Assembly: GCA_030597505.1 (NCBI GenBank)
Contig: JAUVRS010000205.1
Span: 1-5,234 of the forward strand
Reading direction: 5' to 3'
DNA length: 5,234 nt
Source: Desulfobacteraceae bacterium
Lineage (GTDB): Bacteria; Desulfobacterota; DSM-4660; Desulfatiglandales; Desulfatiglandaceae
The position numbers and the translations under genes were made by a program. The notes under the pieces were generated by a model. The model saw only the letters and a program-made list of their open reading frames with translations. It did not search any database and was not told where the DNA came from. Below are positions 1 through 4,797 of this stretch, piece by piece. The stretch's first letter is position 1; every line of letters starts with the position of its first letter.

Positions 1-1104
1 GGGTAAATCTTTTGCGCAATTTCCTATCAGGATCTTTTTCCATTCGGATGAAATTGCCTCGGCTTGCTGACCGATGAGTAGCTCTGCCTCCCCTATACCG
101 GCGATTGTGTCTGATTCCATCCCGGCCAGCGCCAGGATAGTGGTTTCCCGGCATCCGCTGCACCCTTTGTCTACACATAACCTGATGTTCTTGTCAGTCA
201 GGCGAATTCCATCCAGAGATGCGCGACGGAATTTTTTTTGCTCCTGGTTTGCCGGTGTTCCAATCGTTTTGATCATCGATCGCCTGGCTTCACCCATACC
301 CCGTTCAAAGGCCCTTTTTAGGAGCGGCACTTCCATCGGCTCAAAACCCATAAGATAGGCGGCTGCTGCATCCGTCGCCACAGCGTCAAACCCGGCCACC
401 ACACAGTCCATCTGTATGGGGCTTCCACTCACGCCGGGGCTTCCCGGTTTGTAGCCTTCCTGGCCCACAATCCCATCTATCACGGTCAACTGCGGTTTTA
501 TAACGCTGTTTAGGTCCAGTATTGAATGTTCCAGTTCGAACTCCTCCTTACGTTCTTTTACGCCGATTCGATGCGAGAGTTTTTTCATGGAATCGGGGAG
601 TGTTCCCTTCATGTTTTTTAGACCCAGGCTCACCACTGTTTGAAAGTGCGTTTTCATTACCGGGACGCTGATGATAAAGTCGCTTTCCCAGGCAGTACGA
701 TGGATTCTCATTTTTTCGAAGACTTTTCCATTTGGGATTTGGACTTGGACTGCCTGATCAGCATCCATATTGACCAGTTCGGCCCCTGCCTTTTTAAAAG
801 GTTCTCTCACCCCCAGAAAGTCAAAAATTTCCCCCGCGTTATATCCTACGACAGAACTTTCCCCCACGACCACCTTTTTGACCCCTGCTTCTTTCGCGAG
901 TTCTATCAGCGTTTTAACCACCAGGGGGTTTGTTGTTCCCCCGGTGGTGGAGGGCAGGTCAACCCCAAAATTGGGTTTGATAAGGAGTGTGTTCACTGAT
1001 TTCAAAACCGGACCCAATCCTCCAATCAAAGAAATGGCCTCCCGGGTGATCATTTCGGGGTCTTTCCCTTTAACAACGGAAACAACTGTTTGTTTACGAC
1101 TCAT
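1..1104 (-). CDS. DUF362 family protein, C-terminus cut by window edge
   Basis: An open frame runs leftward from an ATG at 1104 to base 1 with no stop, giving 368 visible residues; the C-terminus lies outside the window. The protein begins MSRKQTVVSV. Features typical of DUF362 (COG2006) proteins are LIKPNFG (residues 41-47), a TTNPLVVKTLIELAKEAG helix (57-74), VVVGESS (78-84) and MKTHFQTVVSLGLKNMKG (150-167). Near the visible end is CVDKGCSGC (310-318), a C-x4-C-x2-C cluster, followed by Cys363 in IGNCAKD. Several DUF362 proteins carry ferredoxin-like cysteines near the C-terminus, so metal or Fe-S binding is possible, but the spacing is not the classical CxxCxxCxxxCP. No signal peptide or membrane segment is seen, so it is probably cytoplasmic. 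The start is supported by AAGGA at 1114-1118 (minus strand), 9 nt from the ATG. The biochemical role of the family is not established; family assignment is firm, function is not. Confidence -1.
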   Translation of the reverse strand, partial: MSRKQTVVSVVKGKDPEMITREAISLIGGLGPVLKSVNTLLIKPNFGVDLPSTTGGTTNPLVVKTLIELAKEAGVKKVVVGESSVVGYNAGEIFDFLGVREPFKKAGAELVNMDADQAVQVQIPNGKVFEKMRIHRTAWESDFIISVPVMKTHFQTVVSLGLKNMKGTLPDSMKKLSHRIGVKERKEEFELEHSILDLNSVIKPQLTVIDGIVGQEGYKPGSPGVSGSPIQMDCVVAGFDAVATDAAAAYLMGFEPMEVPLLKRAFERGMGEARRSMIKTIGTPANQEQKKFRRASLDGIRLTDKNIRLCVDKGCSGCRETTILALAGMESDTIAGIGEAELLIGQQAEAISSEWKKILIGNCAKDLP

Positions 1105-1196
1105 CGAATTCTTTCCTTGTCAACAATGATATTGGATAATCTTTTGCATTGACTTTGCGCAGGCCCTGACCTCCATAATGTCCTAAAGAGAACCTC
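1105..1196 (-). other. 92-bp gap inside probable leftward operon
   Basis: This is the space between the acyl-CoA dehydrogenase stop and the DUF362 start, both on the minus strand. It contains the DUF362 ribosome binding site. It holds no convincing terminator: there is only a 4-bp GAGA/TCTC hairpin overlapping the dehydrogenase stop, with no T-run after it. No strong promoter is visible. Co-transcription of the two genes is therefore the simplest reading, although the gap is longer than in tightly coupled operons. Confidence 0.45.
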
Positions 1197-2354
1197 TCAA
1201 AAAAGAACGCTCCGGTTGTTTAGGACACCACGACCTGCCACAATACGGTTTATCTGATTAGTTCCCTCAAAAATTTGGGGCAATTTTGCGTCTCTCATAA
1301 GTTTTTCTACTACTGTACCTTTCATATAACCTGAGCCGGCCAGAATCTGGACCGCATCGGTTGTGACTTTCATGGCCGCATCCGAGGCAAAGCATTTTGC
1401 TGTGGCGGCCTCCACTGAACAACGAATGTTTTGATCCAGCATCCAACCGCACTGGAGATACATGGCCCTCGATGCCATGATCAGGGCATTCATGTCAGCA
1501 AGCATAAAGTGTATCCCTTGAAAATTGCCGATGGCCTGACCAAACTGCTTTCGCTCCCGGGCCCATGCCACGGCCTCGTCAAAGGCCTTCTGGGAAATGG
1601 CCGTGCAAACCGCCGAAACATTCACCCGTCCCCGGTCAAGGGCCATCATGGCCAGTTTGAACCCTTGGCCCTCTTCTCCGATCAAATTTTCAGTGGTGAG
1701 CGTCACATCTTCAAACAGGATTTCAGTCACGTTAAGTGCCCGATGTCCCATCTTGTCCTCGGTCCTGCCAACCGATATACCGGGGGTATCCCGGGGAACT
1801 GCAAAACAGCAAATCCCCTTTATGCCCAGGTTTGTATCAAGCGTTGCAAACAGACACAACAGGTCTGCGTACCCGCCATTGGTAATATAACACTTGGCGC
1901 CGTTGATCACATATTCGTTGCCCCGTTTTTCCACCTTTGTTCTCATTGCCCCGGCATCCGACCCGGCTTCCGGTTCTGTCAGGCAAAAACTTCCGCTTCG
2001 GTAGCTTTTGGTCATCTGCCCCAGGAATTTCTTCTTTTTTTTATCGGTGCCGCCCAGAAGCATTGCACCCGTTGAAAGGTGCGAGATACCGATCATTTGC
2101 CCAATGGCACAGCAATCGTAGTTTAGGGCCTCGGTGACGATATAGTGGGTCACATAATCCATCCCTGATCCCCCGTATTCCAAAGGGATATTTGTATACA
2201 TGAGACCCAGTTCATTCGCCTTTTTTAAAATGGCCTCGGGATAGGTTCCATCCCGGTCATATTCGAGGGCAACCGGCCGGATCTCCTTTGCCGAGAAGTC
2301 TCTGGCCAAATCAACCAAACGCTTTTGTGCTTCGGTAAGGCTAAAAGCGATCAT
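1197..2354 (-). CDS. acyl-CoA dehydrogenase (complete, 385 aa)
   Basis: A flavoenzyme that oxidises an acyl-CoA to the 2,3-enoyl-CoA, normally passing electrons to electron-transfer flavoprotein in the cytoplasm. The length is usual for the family. Order: helical N-terminal domain (about 1-118) with the PLEYGGSGMD motif (57-66); middle beta-domain with signature CLTEPEAGSDAGA (124-136) and flavin-contact segment CYITNGG (155-161); C-terminal helical domain with RERKQFG (266-272) and IFEGTNQINR (361-370). Glu363 is the expected catalytic base, in the position used by short- and medium-chain and glutaryl-type enzymes. The second family signature is slightly altered: QILAGSGY (336-343) has Ala where Gly is usual, and Gly346 and Val348 replace the common acidic residue and Pro. 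A five-lysine run (105-109) comes from an A-rich tract. The start has a strong AGGAGGTG site at 2366-2373, 11 nt upstream. Substrate cannot be assigned. Probably co-transcribed with the downstream DUF362 gene. Confidence 0.96.
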   Translation of the reverse strand: MIAFSLTEAQKRLVDLARDFSAKEIRPVALEYDRDGTYPEAILKKANELGLMYTNIPLEYGGSGMDYVTHYIVTEALNYDCCAIGQMIGISHLSTGAMLLGGTDKKKKKFLGQMTKSYRSGSFCLTEPEAGSDAGAMRTKVEKRGNEYVINGAKCYITNGGYADLLCLFATLDTNLGIKGICCFAVPRDTPGISVGRTEDKMGHRALNVTEILFEDVTLTTENLIGEEGQGFKLAMMALDRGRVNVSAVCTAISQKAFDEAVAWARERKQFGQAIGNFQGIHFMLADMNALIMASRAMYLQCGWMLDQNIRCSVEAATAKCFASDAAMKVTTDAVQILAGSGYMKGTVVEKLMRDAKLPQIFEGTNQINRIVAGRGVLNNRSVLF

Positions 2355-2369
2355 GTGAAAGCGTTCACC
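2354..2369. promoter_or_regulatory. CRP/FNR-like palindrome at the dehydrogenase start codon
   Basis: The plus strand reads TGTGAAAGCGTTCACC, matching the CRP-type consensus TGTGA-N6-TCACA at 9 of 10 defined positions. It lies between the start codon and the Shine-Dalgarno sequence of the leftward gene, downstream of its candidate promoter. If a CRP/FNR-family protein binds here it would be placed to block transcription, not to activate it. A short mRNA hairpin is an alternative reading. Match is seen; function is inferred. Confidence 0.3.
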
Positions 2370-2373
2370 TCCT
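2366..2373 (-). promoter_or_regulatory. strong ribosome binding site of the leftward acyl-CoA dehydrogenase
   Basis: The minus strand reads AGGAGGTG, 8 bases matching the 16S anti-Shine-Dalgarno sequence, ending 11 nt before the ATG at 2354. It partly overlaps the right half of the palindrome at 2355-2368, so a hairpin or a bound protein there could limit initiation. Confidence 0.75.
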
Positions 2374-2445
2374 GTGCAGCAGATTTTATTGGTAACGTGC
2401 AGACATGCCCCTTTTCTGTTTCCGGCTTTACCCTTTATCGTTTAC

Positions 2446-2473
2446 ATTATCATGGTTTATAAAGACGCATCAA
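2446..2473 (-). promoter_or_regulatory. candidate promoter for the leftward acyl-CoA dehydrogenase
   Basis: On the minus strand TTGATG (2473-2468) and GATAAT (2451-2446) are separated by 16 bp. They match the sigma-70 consensus at 4 of 6 and 5 of 6 positions. Transcription would start near 2439, giving a leader of about 85 nt. This is the best leftward match I found by eye in an AT-rich region, so chance is possible. Confidence 0.35.
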
Positions 2474-2648
2474 GAGAATAGATATAGTCCATAAAAAACG
2501 TGTTGCCACAATCAAGGAAATGTTACTTCGGCAATAAAAATGTAGGTTTTTCCTGGATTTGGATATGTTCTGCAAAGGCTTTTGATTGGGGATTTTTTTT
2601 GACCGAACCACCAATCCTTACACACGTCCTTTGGGGAGAAGAATCCTC

Positions 2649-2677
2649 TTGACACATTTTTGGGGCCATAATATTAG
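2649..2677 (+). promoter_or_regulatory. candidate promoter for the thiolase-like gene
   Basis: A perfect -35 hexamer TTGACA (2649-2654) is followed after 17 bp by TATTAG (2672-2677), 4 of 6 matches to the -10 consensus. TAATAT at 2669 is an alternative -10 with a short 14-bp spacer. Transcription would begin around 2684, inside the palindrome at 2683-2698, leaving a leader of about 163 nt before the coding sequence. Confidence 0.45.
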
Positions 2678-2682
2678 TCCAA

Positions 2683-2698
2683 ACGTGACGACTCACGT
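2683..2698. promoter_or_regulatory. 16-bp palindromic operator candidate
   Basis: ACGTGA-CGAC-TCACGT has perfect 6-bp half-sites around a 4-bp centre. It starts 6 bp after the candidate -10 box, where a bound repressor would cover the transcription start. Operators of this size and position are common for TetR-family repressors that control acyl-CoA metabolism and sense CoA thioesters. No regulator gene is in the window, so the family is inference. Confidence 0.4.
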
Positions 2699-2728
2699 AG
2701 TCAGACTGAAGTTGTTTAGCCTATCCAC

Positions 2729-2753
2729 CTGAGCAGCCCCGTGGGGATTTCAG
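2729..2753 (+). other. possible leader hairpin
   Basis: Inside the predicted leader, CTGA (2729-2732) pairs with TCAG (2750-2753) around the near-palindrome CCCCGTGGGG (2737-2746). The stem is short and interrupted and is not followed by a T-run, so it is not an intrinsic terminator. It may be chance. Confidence 0.2.
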
Positions 2754-2816
2754 TACAGAGGGGGATGGGGGTGCTTTGAACGAAATATAGAGAGTCCCTT
2801 CAGAGACTCAGGAATA

Positions 2817-2846
2817 ATGCGCTTTCTGAGGCATAGAGAGGAATGA
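2817..2846 (+). CDS. 9-codon mini-ORF abutting the thiolase-like start
   Basis: ATG at 2817 opens a frame encoding MRFLRHREE and ends in TGA at 2844-2846, directly before the ATG at 2847. An AGGA at 2810-2813 lies only 3 nt upstream, too close for a good ribosome binding site. It could couple translation or be chance. The same TGA is in frame with the thiolase-like gene and rules out a longer N-terminus for it. Confidence 0.15.
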   Translation: MRFLRHREE

Positions 2847-4358
2847 ATGACTAGACATGCGCAAGAAAAGCGGCCAGTAATCATAGGCGTGGGCCAGCAT
2901 GTTCATCACCCTACTGATGTTGAGAACATAAAAAAACCCCTGGACCTCATCGAGGTGGCGATCCAAAAGGCCGAAATAGATGTGGATTTGGAGGGACTTG
3001 CCGGAAGGATCGATACCTTGTGTTTGGTCAACATCCTGTCGCGTTCTCCGGAAGGACTACCTTCTCAGCTATCCCATCGGATCAATGCACACCCTCGAAA
3101 TGAGGAATATACCTGGGTTGGGGCCTCCGTTCCCCAGTGGTTTGTGAATCGTACGGCCGAAAAAATCTGTAAGGGACAAACCAAACTTGCCCTCATATGT
3201 GGCGGAGAGGCCCTTTATTCACGCAAGGTGGCGGCAAAGGCAAGAGGGGGAAAAGGCTGGGATTGGGATTTTCCTGTCAAAATGCCCCATATGGTCGGCG
3301 ACCTGCGTGACGCCGTGACACCATTGGAGCAAAAATATGGCCGTCAGCTTCCCATTCACTTCTATCCGCTTTTTGAAAACGCCCTGCGACATCATGAAGG
3401 ACTGTCCATGGCCGAACACAGACAAGAACTGGGCAATTTCTGTTCCACATTTTCCTCAATTGCATCAAAAAACCCGTATTCCTGGTTTCAGGAGACTAAG
3501 TCCAGTGATGAGATCATTGAGATCACCCCCGATAACCGGATGGTTTCTTTTCCGTACACCAAATCCATGTGCTCGATTATGGAGGTGGATCAGGCAGCGG
3601 CGCTTTTTCTGACAGATACACAGACTGCAAAAGAACTTGGTGTTCCCAGGAAGAAATGGGTCTACCTGTTGGGATCAGGAGATGCCTCCGATATATGGCA
3701 CGTCACTAAACGGATAGATTTCCATTCGTCTCCCTCTGTCCGGGAAGCTGCAGATGCGGCCATGAGACCAACCGGTCTTTCCTTGAATGAAATAAATTAT
3801 CTTGATTTCTACAGTTGTTTTCCCTGTGCGCCGCGAATTACACGCAATATGTTAGAGCTTCCCAAAGATGATCCCCGTCCACTTACTATTACCGGTGGCA
3901 TGGCTTATTTTGGCGGTCCGGGGAACAGCTATTCCCTGCATGCCATTTGTAAGATGGTGGAAACGCTTAGACAAGACCCGGCTGCCACTGGCATGGTGCA
4001 GGCCTTGAGTTGGTTCATCAGCAAACATTCGGTCGGGATCTACTCAGGCATGCCAGGAAAACATCCTTATAAAGTGATCCCGGACACGGACCGTCATCAG
4101 ATGTCGGGCCCTCTCAAAGGTCCTTTGATCGTGGAAAAGGCCTCGGGAACCGGAGATTTGGAAACCTATATGCTTTTTCATGACCGCCAGGGACAGGCTG
4201 TTGGCGGCATTGTTATTGGAAGGCTGGATGATGGATCTCGGTTCTTGGCGAAACTGCCAAGAGACAAGGACATCCTTAATGCCATGATGAAACAGGAGTT
4301 TATTGGAAAGAAAGGAAGAGTTTTCCAGAGAGGTGATTTTAACATCTTTGAACCTTAG
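2847..4358 (+). CDS. thiolase-like protein, SCP-x/TLP1 type with C-terminal OB-like domain (503 aa)
   Basis: Often annotated acetyl-CoA acetyltransferase. It is longer than classical thiolases (about 390-400 residues) because of an added C-terminal domain. Order: N-terminal thiolase half beginning PVIIGVGQ (10-17), with GASVPQWFVNRTAEKICKG (92-110) and ALICGGEAL (115-123); the segment EVDQAAALFLTD (246-257); then the second half with YSCFP (322-326), TGGMAYFGGPGN (349-360) and SKHSVGIYS (392-400). The final part (about 420-500), with GTGDLETYMLFHDRQGQAVG (434-453), resembles the additional C-terminal domain of mycobacterial TLP1. The nucleophilic Cys of CxS is absent (Gly-Ala-Ser at 92-94), the His of GHP is Gly (GGP, 356-358), and no CxG motif is visible. 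Ordinary thiolysis is therefore doubtful; an acyl-transfer, aldolase-like or binding role remains open. An in-frame TGA at 2844 fixes the start region, and GAGAGG lies 5 nt upstream of the ATG. Family assignment is strong; reaction is unknown. Confidence 0.92.
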   Translation: MTRHAQEKRPVIIGVGQHVHHPTDVENIKKPLDLIEVAIQKAEIDVDLEGLAGRIDTLCLVNILSRSPEGLPSQLSHRINAHPRNEEYTWVGASVPQWFVNRTAEKICKGQTKLALICGGEALYSRKVAAKARGGKGWDWDFPVKMPHMVGDLRDAVTPLEQKYGRQLPIHFYPLFENALRHHEGLSMAEHRQELGNFCSTFSSIASKNPYSWFQETKSSDEIIEITPDNRMVSFPYTKSMCSIMEVDQAAALFLTDTQTAKELGVPRKKWVYLLGSGDASDIWHVTKRIDFHSSPSVREAADAAMRPTGLSLNEINYLDFYSCFPCAPRITRNMLELPKDDPRPLTITGGMAYFGGPGNSYSLHAICKMVETLRQDPAATGMVQALSWFISKHSVGIYSGMPGKHPYKVIPDTDRHQMSGPLKGPLIVEKASGTGDLETYMLFHDRQGQAVGGIVIGRLDDGSRFLAKLPRDKDILNAMMKQEFIGKKGRVFQRGDFNIFEP

Positions 4359-4493
4359 GGCCTGCGCAGAAATAACTTCGCAGAATTGGCGCCTGGACTT
4401 GGGTCAGATTTGGTTGTGCCCAGTGCCGAATCAGTAAAACGATCCGTAACCTCTCAATAAGTCCGGAAGCAATAATAGGATTTCTGGGGTGGG

Positions 4494-4521
4494 GTTCGGG
4501 TGTTTATTGTAGGCGCTCTCT
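4494..4521 (+). repeat. left copy of the perfect 28-bp inverted repeat
   Basis: The arm runs from GTTCGGGTG to GCGCTCTCT and is exactly reverse-complementary to 4647-4674. A perfect 28-bp match over this distance is far beyond chance in a window of this size. Identity this complete suggests recent insertion, or selection or conversion keeping the arms paired. Confidence 0.95.
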
Positions 4522-4646
4522 CAAAGTGGATTTACTTCTGACTTTCGCAGTGGTTGATATTTGGGGTTTTCTCCAAATGAACCCTGTTGGCTTCTCCGTG
4601 CTTTTGTCAAAACTCCAAATATCAGCCACGCTACGACGACTGGTTT

Positions 4647-4674
4647 AGAGAGCGCCTACAATAAACACCCGAAC
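4647..4674 (-). repeat. right copy of the perfect 28-bp inverted repeat
   Basis: The arm runs from AGAGAGCGC to CACCCGAAC and is the exact reverse complement of 4494-4521. Its outer end enters a 16-bp-period direct repeat in which the octamer CCCGAACT occurs at 4668-4675 and again at 4684-4691. Confidence 0.95.
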
Positions 4675-4784
4675 TCCACGGTGCCCGAACTTATTGAAAA
4701 TCTATAGAATTCCTGAAAAGGACTGAAGAAGACAAAAAAACGAAAGTCTTGGGAAGTAACGACTTCTACAGGTGATACCATAAC

Positions 4785-4791
4785 GAGGAGG
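4785..4791 (+). promoter_or_regulatory. ribosome binding site of the second acyl-CoA dehydrogenase
   Basis: GAGGAGG lies 6 nt before the ATG at 4798, a near-ideal Shine-Dalgarno sequence and spacing. It fixes the start. Confidence 0.85.
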
Positions 4792-4797
4792 TTGTAT

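Larger units (their letters stand above)
2355..2846. other. 492-bp divergent intergenic region
   Basis: This region separates the leftward dehydrogenase/DUF362 genes from the rightward thiolase-like gene, so it must hold control sequences for both. It contains no substantial reading frame. I see a candidate promoter in each direction, two palindromes with GTGA/TCAC half-sites but different spacing, and T-rich stretches around 2550-2600. It also holds a possible leader hairpin at 2729-2753 and a 9-codon reading frame (2817-2846) abutting the thiolase-like start. No tRNA, terminator or known riboswitch was recognised. Confidence 0.6.
4454..4697. repeat. 244-bp nested inverted-repeat element (MITE-like or REP-like)
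   Basis: Three pairs of arms lie in mirror order. Outer: 4454-4466 with 4685-4697, 12 of 13 pairs. Middle: 4494-4521 with 4647-4674, a perfect 28-bp match that extends outward to 4489/4679 with one G-T pair. Inner: 4550-4570 with 4609-4629, 19 of 21 pairs, the other two being G-T wobbles. The centre is a 38-nt loop with a small CCAA/TTGG stem. Between outer and middle arms the left side has about 22 nt and the right about 5, so an insertion or deletion has happened. There is no transposase frame and no clear target duplication, so if mobile it is non-autonomous. A transcript would fold into one long hairpin. No T-run follows, so it is not a standard terminator. I do not recognise the family. 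Confidence 0.8.
4359..4797. other. 439-bp intergenic region between thiolase-like gene and second dehydrogenase
   Basis: This holds the large nested palindrome (4454-4697) and the leader of the second dehydrogenase. Just after the thiolase-like stop, CTGCG (4362-4366) and CGCAG (4379-4383) form an inverted repeat. GATTTGG (4407-4413) and CCGAATC (4426-4432) form a 7-bp stem with one wobble. Neither is followed by a T-run, so I do not call a terminator. TAGAAT at 4705-4710 is a fair -10 box but has no good -35 partner. No gene was found. Confidence 0.6.

Noticed and set aside
640..1129. Two overlapping 119-residue plus-strand open frames opposite the DUF362 gene
   Set aside because: They lie antisense to a clear DUF362 coding frame, have odd composition, no recognisable motifs and no good ribosome binding sites.
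2033..2042. Possible frameshift at the T-rich tract (run of 8 T) encoding five lysines in the dehydrogenase
   Set aside because: The reading frame continues without break on both sides and the protein aligns with family motifs before and after, so there is no evidence of slippage or error.
1431..2137. Plus-strand open frames (up to 214 codons) opposite the dehydrogenase
   Set aside because: The minus strand encodes an intact acyl-CoA dehydrogenase with all core motifs; the opposite frames look like shadows of it.
1156..4368. A 12-mer AGGGCCTGCGCA shared in inverted orientation, at 1156-1167 and 4357-4368, each near the 3' end of a gene
   Set aside because: One 12-bp match between either strand is about what chance gives in a window of 5.2 kb, and flanks do not align.
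4362..4432. Terminator after the thiolase-like gene
   Set aside because: Two short stems are present but neither is followed by a T-run, so an intrinsic terminator cannot be supported.
4454..4697. CRISPR array
   Set aside because: The repeats are inverted and nested, not direct and regularly spaced, and no cas genes are seen.
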